From Micromonospora chokoriensis (GTDB taxonomy: Bacteria; Actinomycetota; Actinomycetes; Mycobacteriales; Micromonosporaceae), in contig NZ_JOAN01000007.1 in the NCBI RefSeq assembly GCF_000718555.1, positions 1 through 64,000 of the forward strand: a stretch of 64,000 bases of DNA, in the 5' to 3' direction. Under the pieces are notes generated by a model, which searched no databases, was not told where the DNA came from, and saw only the letters and a program-made list of their open reading frames with translations. Below, in pieces: positions 51,879-61,249 of the stretch. A program made the position numbers and the translations under genes. Within the stretch, counting starts at the first letter, position 1. Every line of letters starts with the position of its first letter.

Positions 51879-53212
51879 GCCGATTGCTCCGCGCCGGCTG
51901 GCACCTGTTGCCCGTCGCCCTGCCTCCGCTGCGCGCCGACCGGCGGGTCCGCCGACGCCGCGAGGGGAAAGCGTGCGCGTACCCGCCAACCGCCGCCGGC
52001 CCGCGGCCCGGCCTCCAGGTCGCCGTCGTGGGCGGTGACCCGTTCGCGCATCCCGATCAGACCCAACCCGACGGCGTCGACCCGGCCACCGGCCCGCCCG
52101 TCGTCGGTCACGTCGACCTCGACCTCCCTGGCCAGATACCGGACCCGCACGTCAAGCAGGGCAGCCTCGGCGTGCTTCAAGGTGTTGGTCACCGCTTCCT
52201 GCGTCACCCGGTACGCCGCCTGGGACACCGACTCGGGCAGCGCCACCGGGTCGCCGTACACCCCGAGGGTTGCCGTCAGCCCGGCGGCCCGAGCCCGCAC
52301 GACCAACTCGTCGATCCGTTCGATGCCGCCGGCCATTGGCGGCTCGGGGTCGGCGCCGGCGGAGGTCCGCAGCACGCCGAGCATCCGGCGCAGCTCGTCG
52401 ACGGCGGTGCGGGCGCTCTGCTCGATCGCGGTGAGCGCGGTGCGGGCCTTACCCGGGTCGCGGTCGAACACCCGGCGGCAGGCGGATGCCTGCACACCCA
52501 TCACCGACACATGGTGGGCGACGACGTCGTGCAGCTCCCGGGCGATCCGGACCCGTTCGCCGAGCACCGCCCGTTCCCGGGCCTGCGCCTGCGACCGGCG
52601 CAGGTCCTCGGCCTGGGCGCGCAGCTCGTGCTCGCGGTGCGCGGCCACCCAGGCGGTCTCGCCGAAGAAGTACGCGAACGCGAAGACCAGCACGTTGAGC
52701 AGCACGCCGTTGACCATCGCGGCGAGCACCGGTGGCACCGGCCCGACCGCGTCGGCGAAGGCGTCCGAGGGGATGTGGTCGATCATCACCGTGTAGTAGA
52801 TCCCGAGCCAGGCGAACATCGTGGCGATCACACCGATGCGCAGGCGGCGGGACCGTTGGCGGTCCTGCCCCCAGGCGCCGACGGTGTAGAGGGCGCAGAA
52901 CAGAGCCCAGGAGGAGAACTGGGTCTCCGGGGCCGATCGTGCCTGCGCGGCGATGAACGCCACCGCGACGATCAGCAGGACCGCGGCCGGCCACCGTCGT
53001 CGCCAGATCAGCGGCAGGGTCACCGCGACGGTCCAGAGCAGCTGCTCCGGCCCGGATGGCGGTGGGCCCAGCAGGAACGCCCCGGTGCTGCGGGCCAGGG
53101 TGAGGCTCACCAGCGCCAGCCCGGTCATTCCCAGGCCGATCCAGAGGTCGTTTCGGCGCTGCTCGACAGTTGGACCCGGGCGGTGCCATTCCTCGCGCGA
53201 TGCCACGGTCAT
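51875..53212 (-). CDS. NarL-type sensor histidine kinase
   Basis: A 445-residue kinase from ATG 53212 (MTVASREEWHRPGP); the frame is open 18 codons further. Five to six N-terminal helices (about 20-190) form a membrane sensor without a large loop. A short coiled coil is followed by the HisKA_3 box RIARELHDVVAHHVSVM with phospho-His near residue 245, then an ATPase domain with EAVTNTLKHA (N box) and GLGLIGMRERV (G box). It partners the overlapping NarL regulator. The signal is unknown, possibly cell-envelope stress. Confidence 0.9.
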   Translation of the reverse strand: MTVASREEWHRPGPTVEQRRNDLWIGLGMTGLALVSLTLARSTGAFLLGPPPSGPEQLLWTVAVTLPLIWRRRWPAAVLLIVAVAFIAAQARSAPETQFSSWALFCALYTVGAWGQDRQRSRRLRIGVIATMFAWLGIYYTVMIDHIPSDAFADAVGPVPPVLAAMVNGVLLNVLVFAFAYFFGETAWVAAHREHELRAQAEDLRRSQAQARERAVLGERVRIARELHDVVAHHVSVMGVQASACRRVFDRDPGKARTALTAIEQSARTAVDELRRMLGVLRTSAGADPEPPMAGGIERIDELVVRARAAGLTATLGVYGDPVALPESVSQAAYRVTQEAVTNTLKHAEAALLDVRVRYLAREVEVDVTDDGRAGGRVDAVGLGLIGMRERVTAHDGDLEAGPRAGGGWRVRARFPLAASADPPVGAQRRQGDGQQVPAGAEQSA

Positions 53213-53276
53213 CCGGGAACGATGCCACGCCACCCGCCGGGCCCGTCGACCGGCCAGCCCGGTCACGTCGCACGGG

Positions 53277-53311
53277 CGGCGGCCCGGCGCGGGGTACGCG
53301 CCGGGCCGCCG
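53277..53311 (-). terminator. terminator of the PadR operon
   Basis: Perfect 15 bp arms CGGCGGCCCGGCGCG / CGCGCCGGGCCGCCG with a 5 nt loop, 13 nt past the stop codon at 53325. Confidence 0.8.
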
Positions 53312-53324
53312 TCTCTGGTGTCGC

Positions 53325-54272
53325 TCAGGCGGTCTGCTGGCGGGTCTTCCGGGCGGTGTCGATCAGGTCCCAGGCGACGACCGCCGCCGCGCCGACCGCG
53401 ATGGCCAGCCCGAGGGCGTCCCGGTTGTCTGCCTCCGCCACCCAGCTCAGGCGCTCGGCCAGGGCCGGGTTGAGCAGCCGGTCGGAGAGCGCCAACCACA
53501 TCAGCGGCACCGTGAACGCCAGGTTGAGCATCGCCTTGATGCCGAAAAGCGTCCAGGTCCACCGCCCGATCCGGTACTTGACGATCTCGAACACCACGCT
53601 GGCGGCCAGGACGACGATCAGCGCCGGCAGCCAGAACGACCACAGCGCCGGGTCGAGGATCGGAACGTTCTCGCCGTCGGTGCCGCGAACCCAGGACTGG
53701 TAGTGCTGCAACGGCAGGTACGCGATGGTCAGCACCAGCATGATCACCGAGGCGATGGTGTCGGCGAGCGGGATCCCCCGGTGCACCGGGGCGTCGGGCA
53801 GTTGGTCGACAGTCCACTCCGGCAGGTCCACGGCCGTCTGGGTGCGCTCGATGATGGCGAAGGTCAGGGTGAGCCAGAAGGTGATCTGCACGGCCACCTG
53901 CATGGCCGTGACGATGCCCGGCCCGATGGCCCCGAAACCCTTTCCTTCGGCCGCCTCGACAACTGTGACGATCGTGCCGACGAGCGCCGGGATGAAGCTG
54001 AGCAGCAGCTTCAGCAGTCGCAGCCAGAGCAGGTAGTAGGTCGGGCCGATGAGCTGCAGCCGGCGGTCGGCGTACCGGGCGGCCAGCACGTCCGGGTTAC
54101 CCAACTCGGTGAGCACCTCCCGCTCGGCCGCGGTCGGGTCCTCGCCGCTGCCGGTGCGGTCGTCGATCATGTCGTCGATGGAGGCCCGCAACTCGGTGGC
54201 GATCTCGTCGCGGCGCTGGGCGGGCACCGAGCGCAGGGTGGCGGCGAGGTAGCGGTCGGTCAGCGTGTTCAT
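53325..54272 (-). CDS. HAAS-domain membrane protein of a PadR operon
   Basis: A 315-residue protein. The N-terminal cytosolic helical domain (about 1-75: DRYLAATLRSVPAQRRDEIATELRASI ... AEREVLTELGNPDVLAARYA) is the HAAS/permease-prefix type. About six transmembrane helices follow. Genes of this kind stand directly after PadR regulators in many Gram-positive genomes and are thought to be PadR targets in envelope or lipid stress. Its ATG overlaps the padR stop (ATGA). Molecular role unknown. Confidence 0.8.
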   Translation of the reverse strand: MNTLTDRYLAATLRSVPAQRRDEIATELRASIDDMIDDRTGSGEDPTAAEREVLTELGNPDVLAARYADRRLQLIGPTYYLLWLRLLKLLLSFIPALVGTIVTVVEAAEGKGFGAIGPGIVTAMQVAVQITFWLTLTFAIIERTQTAVDLPEWTVDQLPDAPVHRGIPLADTIASVIMLVLTIAYLPLQHYQSWVRGTDGENVPILDPALWSFWLPALIVVLAASVVFEIVKYRIGRWTWTLFGIKAMLNLAFTVPLMWLALSDRLLNPALAERLSWVAEADNRDALGLAIAVGAAAVVAWDLIDTARKTRQQTA

Positions 54273-54610
54273 CGGTCCACTCCTTGGATCAGCCCGGTCA
54301 TGGAGGTCTGCACGGCGGCGAGATCGTCAAGGAGTCGGCTCAGCATCGACTCGCCCTCGTCGCTGGTCCGGTAGAACTTGCGCGGTCGGCTCTCCTCGGT
54401 GTTCCACTCGCTGGTCAGCAGGCCCTGGTCTTCGAGGCGGCGCAGCAGCGGGTAGAGGGTGTTGGCGTCGACCGGAAAGCCGTGGTCGGTAAGCCGTTGC
54501 AGCAGTGCGTAGCCGTAGTCCGGTCGGCGCAGCGCGACCAGGCTGGCCACCACGACGGTGCCTCGACGCAACTCCTGTAGGTGCGTCCGTAGAACGTCCT
54601 CGCTAACCAT
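54269..54610 (-). CDS. PadR-family transcriptional regulator
   Basis: A 113-residue winged-helix repressor. GTVVVASLVALRRPDYGYALLQRLTDHGF and NTLYPLLRRLEDQGLL are the PadR DNA-binding core; the short C-terminal helix (SMLSRLLDDLAAVQTSM) serves for dimerisation, as in subfamily 2. It is translated from a leaderless start directly beside a palindromic operator and so very likely represses its own operon. Confidence 0.9.
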   Translation of the reverse strand: MVSEDVLRTHLQELRRGTVVVASLVALRRPDYGYALLQRLTDHGFPVDANTLYPLLRRLEDQGLLTSEWNTEESRPRKFYRTSDEGESMLSRLLDDLAAVQTSMTGLIQGVDR

Positions 54611-54647
54611 GTGTCACACCATACTGTGTGGCACACAGTGTTGTCTA
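54611..54647 (-). promoter_or_regulatory. autoregulated leaderless promoter and operator of padR
   Basis: On the minus strand: -35 TAGACA (54647-54642), an 18 bp spacer holding the perfect palindrome CTGTGTG-C-CACACAG (54638-54624), -10 TATGGT (54623-54618), then 7 nt to the ATG. A second half-site pair GTGTGACAC lies between -10 and ATG. Placement between -35 and -10 is typical of a repressor site. Confidence 0.7.
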
Positions 54648-54729
54648 CGCCAACAACGTCGCGTCTGTTGGGGATGTTGGGGTGCGACCCGCGGTCCCGC
54701 GCGGCGCCCGGGGAGACGAGGGTTGTTCA

Positions 54730-54807
54730 CTCCCTCTGCTCTGCTGCCGCGGATGCGCCAGCACGGTGCCGCAGGGTGGTGCGTATGCGGCAGCAGAGCA
54801 AAGGGAG
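54730..54807. repeat. long hairpin, class G
   Basis: 21 nt arms (54730-54750 and 54787-54807) match at 20 positions around a 36 nt loop. The arm core is TTGCTCTGCTGCCGC on one side. Same architecture as the GATC hairpins, including the 36 nt loop of the class C copy at 44081, but without GATC ends. It lies between padR and the YrdC-family gene. Confidence 0.8.
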
Positions 54808-54819
54808 CGCGCACGGCGA

Positions 54820-54847
54820 TGGCCTGGCGCTCAGAGACGCCAGGCCA
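54820..54847 (-). terminator. terminator of the YrdC-family gene
   Basis: 10 bp arms TGGCCTGGCG / CGCCAGGCCA with an 8 nt loop, 39 nt past the stop at 54887. Confidence 0.65.
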
Positions 54848-54886
54848 GGTGATCGAAGTGGTGACGCGCTCGCCGCGTCGGGCGCC

Positions 54887-55507
54887 CTATTCGAAGCGGG
54901 ACGCGTCGCCGGCGCCCCGGCGCAGGATCTCCGGCTCCGCGCCGGACAGGTCGATGACCGTCGTCGGCTCCATGCCGCACTCGCCGGCGTCGAGCACCGC
55001 GTCGACCTGGTGGTCGAGCCGTTCCTTGATCTCCCAGCCCTGGGTCATCGGCTCATCGTCACCGGGCAGGACCAGCGTGCTGGACACCAGCGGCTCGGCC
55101 AACTCGGCCAGCAGCGCCTGGGTGACGACGTGCCGGGGCACGCGGACACCGACGGTGCGCTTCTTGGGGTGCAGCATCCGGCGGGGCACCTCCTTGGTGG
55201 CCGGCAGGATGAAGGTGTAGCTGCCCGGGGTGGACGCCTTCACCAGGCGAAAGACCGAGTTGCTGATCTGGACGAACTGGCCGAGCTGCGCGAAGTCGCG
55301 GCAGACCAGCGTGAAGTGGTGCCGATCGTCCAGGTGGCGGATCTGCCGAATCCGGTCCAGCCCGTCCTGGTTGCCCAGCTGGACGCCGAGCGCGTAACAG
55401 GAGTCCGTCGGGTAGGCGACCAGCCCACCGCCGCGGATCAGGTCGGCGACCTGGCCGATGACTCGGGGCTGTGGGTTCTCCGGGTGTACGTCGTAGTACC
55501 TCGCCAT
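54887..55507 (-). CDS. YrdC/YciO-family protein (threonylcarbamoyl-AMP synthase-like)
   Basis: A 206-residue protein of the Sua5/YciO/YrdC fold. VAYPTDSCYALGVQL near residue 31 and the KxR-type binding residues (RQIRHLDDRHHFTLVCRDF; TVGVRVPRH) are visible. The family makes threonylcarbamoyl-AMP for the t6A37 tRNA modification, but the sequence looks closest to the YciO branch, whose role is less sure. The ATG at 55507 has TAGGCT 7 nt upstream (leaderless). Divergent from dnaE. Confidence 0.85.
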   Translation of the reverse strand: MARYYDVHPENPQPRVIGQVADLIRGGGLVAYPTDSCYALGVQLGNQDGLDRIRQIRHLDDRHHFTLVCRDFAQLGQFVQISNSVFRLVKASTPGSYTFILPATKEVPRRMLHPKKRTVGVRVPRHVVTQALLAELAEPLVSSTLVLPGDDEPMTQGWEIKERLDHQVDAVLDAGECGMEPTTVIDLSGAEPEILRRGAGDASRFE

Positions 55508-55596
55508 CCTGAAGAGCCTAGGCGCACCGTCCGGCGATCAGGAGACGAGGGCCACGGCCGTCGGCGCGGACGGTGGAGCCGCCGAGATCACCTCGG

Positions 55597-55602
55597 TAGG
55601 GT
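55597..55602 (+). promoter_or_regulatory. possible -10 of dnaE
   Basis: TAGGGT, 53 nt before ATG 55656. No convincing -35 is seen. Confidence 0.3.
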
Positions 55603-55655
55603 AGGTCCCGGTCGGCTCCGACCAACAAGATCCACACCGCCGGGGGGCGCCACGC

Positions 55656-58600
55656 ATGGCTGATTCGTTCGCGCATCTGCACGTGCACACCGAGTACTCG
55701 ATGCTCGACGGAGCGGCCCGCCTCAAGGACCTGTTCGCCGAGGCCAAGCGGCTCGGCATGTCCGCCGTGGCGATCACCGACCACGGCAACATGCACGGCG
55801 CGAACGACTTCTACAACCAGGCGATGGCCGCCGGGATCACCCCGATCCTGGGCGTCGAGGCGTACGTGGCGCCGGAGTCGCGCTATCACAAGGCGCGGGT
55901 CAAGTGGGGTCGGCCGGAGCAGAAGAGCGACGACATCTCCGGTAACGGCGCGATCACCCACAAGACCATGTGGGCGAAGAACGCGCAGGGCCTGAAGAAC
56001 CTCTTCACCCTCAACTCGCGCGCCTCCATGGAGGGGCACTACGTCAAGTGGCCCCGGATGGACATGGAGCTGATCGCCGAGCACGCCGAGGGGATCATGG
56101 CCACCACCGGCTGCCCATCTGGCGCGGTGCAGACCCGGCTGCGGCTGGGCCAGTTCGACGAGGCGCTCAAGGTCGCCGCCAGCTACCAGGACATCTTCGG
56201 CAAGGACAACTACTTCCTGGAGATCATGGATCACGGCCTCTCCATCGAGAGCCGGGTCCGCGAGGGGCTCACCGAGATCGCCCGCAAGCTGGACATTCCG
56301 CCGGTGGTCACGAACGACTCGCACTACACCCACGAGGCGCAGGCCACCGCCCACGACGTGCTGCTCTGCGTGCAGACCGGCAGCAACATCGACGACCCCA
56401 ACCGGTTCCGGTTCGAGGGCGGCGGTTACTTCATCAAGAGCGCCGACCAGATGCGCGCGGTGGACTCGTCCGAGCTGTGGCAGGAGGGTTGCCGCAACAC
56501 CCTGCTGGTCGCCGAGAAGGTCGACCCGACCGGGATGTTCGAGTTTCACAACCTGATGCCGCGCTTCCCGGTGCCCGAGGGGGAGACCGAGGAGTCCTGG
56601 TTCCGCAAGGAGACCTTCGCCGGCCTGGGCCGCCGCTACCCGAACGGCATCCCGGAGGGGCACGTCGTCCAGGCGGAGTACGAGCTGGGCGTCATCAACC
56701 AGATGGGCTTCCCGTCCTACTTCCTCGTGGTCGCCGACTTCATCCAGTGGGCCAAGAACCAGGGCATCGCGGTGGGTCCGGGCCGTGGCTCGGCCGCCGG
56801 CTCGCTCGTCGCGTACGCGCTGGGCATCACCGACCTGGACCCGATCCAGCACGGCCTGATCTTCGAGCGGTTCCTCAACCCCGAGCGGGTCTCGATGCCG
56901 GATGTCGACATCGACTTCGACGAGCGTCGGCGCGGCGAGGTGATCAAGTACGTCACCGACAAGTGGGGCGAGGACAAGGTCGCCCAGATCGCCACCTTCG
57001 GCACGATCAAGGCGAAGGCCGCGATCAAGGACTCGGCCCGGGTCCTCGGCTACCCGTACGCGGTCGGCGACCGGATCACCAAGGCGATGCCGCCGGCGGT
57101 GATGGGCAAGGACATCCCGCTCACCGGCATCTTCGACAACAAGCACCCCCGCTACGCCGAGGCCGGCGAGATCCGTGGCCTGTACGACTCCGACCCGGAC
57201 GTCCGTAAGGTGATCGACACGGCCAAGGGCATCGAGGGGCTGATCCGGCAGACCGGTGTGCACGCCGCCGGCGTCATCATGTCCGCCGAGCCGATCATCG
57301 AGCACATCCCGTTGACGCGCCGCGACGCCGACGGGGCGATCATCACGCAGTTCGACTACCCGACCTGCGAGTCGCTCGGGCTGCTGAAGATGGACTTCCT
57401 CGGCCTGCGCAACCTGACGATCATCGACGACGCGGTCAAGAACATCGAGCTGAACCACGGCCGAAAGCTCGACCTGCTGGGCCTGCCGTTGGACGACAAG
57501 GCCGCGTACGAGCTGCTGGCCCGCGGTGACACCCTGGGCGTCTTCCAGCTCGACGGTGGGCCGATGCGGTCGCTGCTTCGGTTGATGAAGCCGGACAACT
57601 TCGAGGACATCTCCGCCGTCCTGGCGCTGTACCGACCCGGCCCGATGGGCGTCGACTCGCACACCAACTACGCGCTGCGCAAGAACGGCCTCCAGGAGAT
57701 CACACCGATCCACCCGGAGCTGGAGGAGCCGCTACGGGAGATCCTGGCGCCCACCCACGGCCTGATCGTCTACCAGGAGCAGGTGCAGCGCGCCGCGCAG
57801 ATCCTCGCCGGCTACACCCTCGGTCAGGCGGACCTGCTGCGCCGGGCCATGGGTAAGAAGAAGAAGGAGATCCTCGACAAGGAGTTCATCCCGTTCCGGG
57901 ACGGCTGCCGCGAGCGCGGCTACTCCGACGAGGCGATCCAGGCGGTGTGGGACGTCCTGGTGCCGTTCGCCGGGTACGCGTTCAACAAGGCGCACTCCGC
58001 CGCGTACGGCCTGGTCTCCTACTGGACCGCGTACCTGAAGGCGCACTACCCGGCCGAGTACATGGCCGGGCTGCTGACGTCCGTCGGCGACGACAAGGAC
58101 AAGATGGCGCTCTACCTGGCCGAGTGTCGCCGGATGCGGATCCAGGTGCTGCCACCGGACGTGAACACCTCGGCCGGGCCGTTCACCCCGGTCGGCAAGG
58201 ACATCCGCTTCGGCCTGGCCGCCGTGCGCAACGTCGGCGCGAACGTGGTCGCCTCGATCATGCGCTGCCGGGAGGAGAAGGGCGACTACGCCGACTTCTA
58301 CGACTTCCTGTCCAAGGTGGACGCGGTGGTCTGCAACAAGAAGACAATCGAATCGCTGATCAAGGCCGGCGCGTTCGACTCCCTCGAACACCCCCGCAAG
58401 GGCCTGCTCGCGGTGCACGCCGACGCGATCGACGCGTACGCCGACGTCAAGCGCAAGGAGGCCGTCGGCCAGTACGACCTGTTCGGCGCCGGCTTCGGCG
58501 ACGCCGACACCGGCAGCACGACGGTGATGCCCACCATCGGCGACAGCGAGTGGGACAAACGCGACAAGCTCGCCTTCGAGCGGGAGATGCTCGGCCTCTA

Positions 58601-59186
58601 CGTCTCCGACCACCCGCTGTTCGGCCTGGAGCACATCCTCAACGCGGCGGCCGACACCACAATCGCGTCCCTGGCCGAGGAGGGCGCGGTGCCCGACGGG
58701 GCCGTCGTCACCCTCGCCGGCATCCTCTCCGGGGTGCAGCGCCGGGTCACCAAGCAGGGCCGGGCCTGGGCCTCGGCCACCCTGGAGGACCTGGCCGGTG
58801 GAGTGGAGGCGCTGTTCTTCCCGAACACCTACGAGGTGATCGGGCAGTACATCGCCGAGGACGCCATCGTGGTGGTCAAGGGCCGGGTGGACCGCCGCGA
58901 CGACACCCCACGGATCATGGCGATGGACATGTCCATGCCGGACGTCAGCACCAGCGCCACCAACAAGCCGGTCACCCTCACCATCCCGGTGCACCGGTGC
59001 ACGCCGCCGCTGATGGAGAAGCTCAAGGAAACCCTTGTGCTGCACCCCGGCGACACCGAGGTGCACGTCAAACTGCAGAACGGCGGGCGCACCACCACCC
59101 TGCGGTTGGGTCCGTTCCGGGTGGCGGCGACGACCGCGCTGATGGGTGACCTGAAGAGCGTCCTCGGCCCGGCCAACGTGAGCTGA
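55656..59186 (+). CDS. dnaE: DNA polymerase III alpha subunit
   Basis: An 1176-residue replicative polymerase (DnaE1 class). The N-terminal PHP domain (about 5-290) starts [14 protein letters not shown] with metal-binding histidines. The C-family palm has the catalytic aspartates in [13 protein letters not shown] near residue 415 and [13 protein letters not shown] near 378. The fingers/thumb region includes [15 protein letters not shown] and [13 protein letters not shown]. HhH and OB-fold domains follow, with [21 protein letters not shown] near 1028. Length is standard for actinobacteria. Confidence 0.96.
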   Translation: MADSFAHLHVHTEYSMLDGAARLKDLFAEAKRLGMSAVAITDHGNMHGANDFYNQAMAAGITPILGVEAYVAPESRYHKARVKWGRPEQKSDDISGNGAITHKTMWAKNAQGLKNLFTLNSRASMEGHYVKWPRMDMELIAEHAEGIMATTGCPSGAVQTRLRLGQFDEALKVAASYQDIFGKDNYFLEIMDHGLSIESRVREGLTEIARKLDIPPVVTNDSHYTHEAQATAHDVLLCVQTGSNIDDPNRFRFEGGGYFIKSADQMRAVDSSELWQEGCRNTLLVAEKVDPTGMFEFHNLMPRFPVPEGETEESWFRKETFAGLGRRYPNGIPEGHVVQAEYELGVINQMGFPSYFLVVADFIQWAKNQGIAVGPGRGSAAGSLVAYALGITDLDPIQHGLIFERFLNPERVSMPDVDIDFDERRRGEVIKYVTDKWGEDKVAQIATFGTIKAKAAIKDSARVLGYPYAVGDRITKAMPPAVMGKDIPLTGIFDNKHPRYAEAGEIRGLYDSDPDVRKVIDTAKGIEGLIRQTGVHAAGVIMSAEPIIEHIPLTRRDADGAIITQFDYPTCESLGLLKMDFLGLRNLTIIDDAVKNIELNHGRKLDLLGLPLDDKAAYELLARGDTLGVFQLDGGPMRSLLRLMKPDNFEDISAVLALYRPGPMGVDSHTNYALRKNGLQEITPIHPELEEPLREILAPTHGLIVYQEQVQRAAQILAGYTLGQADLLRRAMGKKKKEILDKEFIPFRDGCRERGYSDEAIQAVWDVLVPFAGYAFNKAHSAAYGLVSYWTAYLKAHYPAEYMAGLLTSVGDDKDKMALYLAECRRMRIQVLPPDVNTSAGPFTPVGKDIRFGLAAVRNVGANVVASIMRCREEKGDYADFYDFLSKVDAVVCNKKTIESLIKAGAFDSLEHPRKGLLAVHADAIDAYADVKRKEAVGQYDLFGAGFGDADTGSTTVMPTIGDSEWDKRDKLAFEREMLGLYVSDHPLFGLEHILNAAADTTIASLAEEGAVPDGAVVTLAGILSGVQRRVTKQGRAWASATLEDLAGGVEALFFPNTYEVIGQYIAEDAIVVVKGRVDRRDDTPRIMAMDMSMPDVSTSATNKPVTLTIPVHRCTPPLMEKLKETLVLHPGDTEVHVKLQNGGRTTTLRLGPFRVAATTALMGDLKSVLGPANVS

Positions 59187-59193
59187 CCGGGCC

Positions 59194-59226
59194 GCGACCC
59201 GGCCGGCGTACGTCCGGCCGGGCCGC
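59194..59226. terminator. bidirectional terminator hairpin after dnaE
   Basis: 13 nt arms GCGACCCGGCCGG / CCGGCCGGGCCGC with one mismatch and a 7 nt loop, between convergent stops at 59186 and 59232. Confidence 0.75.
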
Positions 59227-59231
59227 TCGGC

Positions 59232-60869
59232 TCAGCCCCGGTCGGGGGCGCTGATCTCGCGCAGCTGACCGTCGGCCAGCCGCAACCAGCGTTGCACGCC
59301 GATCTCGGCGAGGAACCGCTCGTCGTGGCTGACCACCACGAACGCCCCCTGGTACGCCGACAGCGCGCTCTCCAACTGGGCGACGCTGACCAGGTCCAGG
59401 TTGTTTGTCGGCTCGTCGAGCAGCAGCAGTTGCGGCGCCGGTTCGGCGCACAGCACGCACGCGAGGGTGGCGCGCAGCCGCTCACCGCCGGAGAGCACCC
59501 CGACGGGCAGGTTCACCCGGGCACCCCGGAACAGGAACCGGGCCAGCAGGTTCATCCGCTTGGCGTCCGGCAGGTCCGGCGCGTACGCGGCGAAGTTCTC
59601 CGCCACCGTCCGGTCGAGGTCCAGCAGGTCCAGCCGCTGCGACAGGTACGCGATCCGCCCGTCGGCCCGCTTCAGCTCGCCGCCGGCCGGGTCCAGGTCA
59701 CCGTTGACCAGGCGCAGCAGGGTCGACTTGCCGACGCCGTTGCCCCCGGTGAGCGCGATCCGTTCCGGTCCCCGGATCACCAGATCGGCACCGTCGCCGC
59801 CGAACAACTCCCGGTCGTCGAAGCGGGCCCGCATCCCCTGGCCGGAGAAGACAGTGCGCCCACCCGGGACGGTGGTGTCCGGCAGGTCCACGACGATCCG
59901 GTCCTCGTCGCGTACCGCCCGGCCTGCCTCGTCGAGTCGGGCCTTGGCCTGACCGAGCCGGCTGGCGTGCGTCTCCTGCGCCTTGCCCGCCGACTCCTGC
60001 GCGCTGCGCTTGAGCCCGCCGGCCACGATCCGGGCCAGGCCGGCGTTCTTCAGGTTCTTGGAGGCGTTGCTGGCCCGCCGGTCGGCCCGCTCCCGGGCCT
60101 GCTGCAGCTCCCGCTTCTCCCGCTTGACCTCCTGCTCGGCGTTGCGCAGGTTGCTCTCGGCCACCTCCCGCGCCGCCTGCACCGCCTCGGTGTACGCGGT
60201 GAAGTTGCCCCCGTACCAGCGGATCTCACCATGCTCCAGCTCGGCGATGCGGTCCATCCGGTCCAGCAGCTCCCGGTCGTGGCTGACCAGCAGCAGGCAC
60301 CCGGTGAAGTCGGTGAGCACGTCGTAGAGCTGGTGCCGGGCCGCCAGGTCCAGGTTGTTGGTGGGCTCGTCGAGCAGCAGCACGTTCGGGCGGCGCAGCA
60401 GTTGCGCCGCCAGGCCGAGGGAGATCACCTGACCGCCGCTGAGGGTGTGCAGCCGGCGGTCGAGCGACAGCTCACCCAGGCCGAGCCGGTCCAACTCGGA
60501 GCGGGTGCGCTCCTCGATGTCCCAGTCGTCGCCGATGGTGGCGAAGTGCTCCTCGCTGGCGTCGCCGGCCTCGATGGCGTGCAGGGCCGCGATCCGCTCG
60601 GCCACGCCGAGCACCTGTGCCACGGCCAGGTCGCCGACCAGCGGCAGCGTCTGCGGGAGGTAGCCGAGCAGACCGTCGACGGTGACGCTGCCACCGCTGG
60701 GCCGCAACTCTCCGGCGATCAGCCGCAGCAGGGTGCTCTTGCCGGCGCCGTTCGGCGCGACCAGGCCGGTACGCCCGCCGGGGACGGTGAAGGACAGCTC
60801 CGTGAAGACCGGGGTGTCGTCCGGCCAGGAGAAGGACAGGTTCGAGCAGACGATGAACGCATCAGACAT
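59232..60869 (-). CDS. ABC-F family ATPase
   Basis: A 545-residue soluble protein with two ABC domains and no membrane segment. The first Walker A APNGAGKST lies near residue 38, signature LSGGQ near 140 and LLLDEPTNNLDL near 162. The charged linker (about 240-320, EVKREKRELQQARERADRRASN) has the ribosome-interacting P-site tip. The second ABC has GGNGVGKST and LSGGERLRATLA. ABC-F proteins act on ribosomes, either rescuing stalls or giving resistance to antibiotics. ATG 60869 is chosen; a longer in-frame start at 61022 would add a low-complexity tail. Confidence 0.9.
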   Translation of the reverse strand: MSDAFIVCSNLSFSWPDDTPVFTELSFTVPGGRTGLVAPNGAGKSTLLRLIAGELRPSGGSVTVDGLLGYLPQTLPLVGDLAVAQVLGVAERIAALHAIEAGDASEEHFATIGDDWDIEERTRSELDRLGLGELSLDRRLHTLSGGQVISLGLAAQLLRRPNVLLLDEPTNNLDLAARHQLYDVLTDFTGCLLLVSHDRELLDRMDRIAELEHGEIRWYGGNFTAYTEAVQAAREVAESNLRNAEQEVKREKRELQQARERADRRASNASKNLKNAGLARIVAGGLKRSAQESAGKAQETHASRLGQAKARLDEAGRAVRDEDRIVVDLPDTTVPGGRTVFSGQGMRARFDDRELFGGDGADLVIRGPERIALTGGNGVGKSTLLRLVNGDLDPAGGELKRADGRIAYLSQRLDLLDLDRTVAENFAAYAPDLPDAKRMNLLARFLFRGARVNLPVGVLSGGERLRATLACVLCAEPAPQLLLLDEPTNNLDLVSVAQLESALSAYQGAFVVVSHDERFLAEIGVQRWLRLADGQLREISAPDRG

Positions 60870-60999
60870 GCGAGTGACCTCGAAAGGGTGGGGTGGGCGC
60901 GCCTGAGCCGCCCGACGGCGACGGGGACCGGTGCAACGACGACATGGCCTCGGCGGCTGCGCAGGCGCGCGCCGAACCGATGGCCGAACACATCCGGTC

Positions 61000-61029
61000 T
61001 CACCCGGAGATGTCGTCGTCACCCGCCAT
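61000..61029 (-). CDS. nine-codon leader ORF before the ABC-F gene
   Basis: ATG 61029 encodes MAGDDDISG and stops at 61000, 130 nt before the ABC-F start. GGGAGA lies 7 nt upstream. ABC-F resistance genes are often preceded by short leader peptides whose stalled translation opens a downstream attenuator. The intervening leader has possible AGCCGCC / GGCGGCT pairing. The peptide itself has no motif that proves a role. Confidence 0.4.
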   Translation of the reverse strand: MAGDDDISG

Positions 61030-61146
61030 GTCTGGTCTCCCTGGTCGTGCCACTAACCCAACGCCGCCGAGTCTAACAACGGATCTCCGCCCCGCCACCG
61101 CATTCCCGACTGGGGTGCTGAGCTGGGAATGGGAGCCGGATGCGCG

Positions 61147-61223
61147 AAGATCGTGCTCGATCGTTGAAGTAGTGGCCTCGCTCTTCGACCGAGACCACTA
61201 GATCCTGGATCGAGCACGATCTT
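61147..61223. repeat. long hairpin, class F (copy 3)
   Basis: 33 nt arms (61147-61179 and 61191-61223) pair at 27 positions around an 11 nt loop. The outer ends are AAGATCGTGCTCGATC and the inner part contains GTAGTGGCCTC. It begins 26 nt past the response-regulator stop (minus strand, 61250). Confidence 0.85.
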
Positions 61224-61249
61224 GCGGCGGGCTGGCATGGGGCGGGGTC

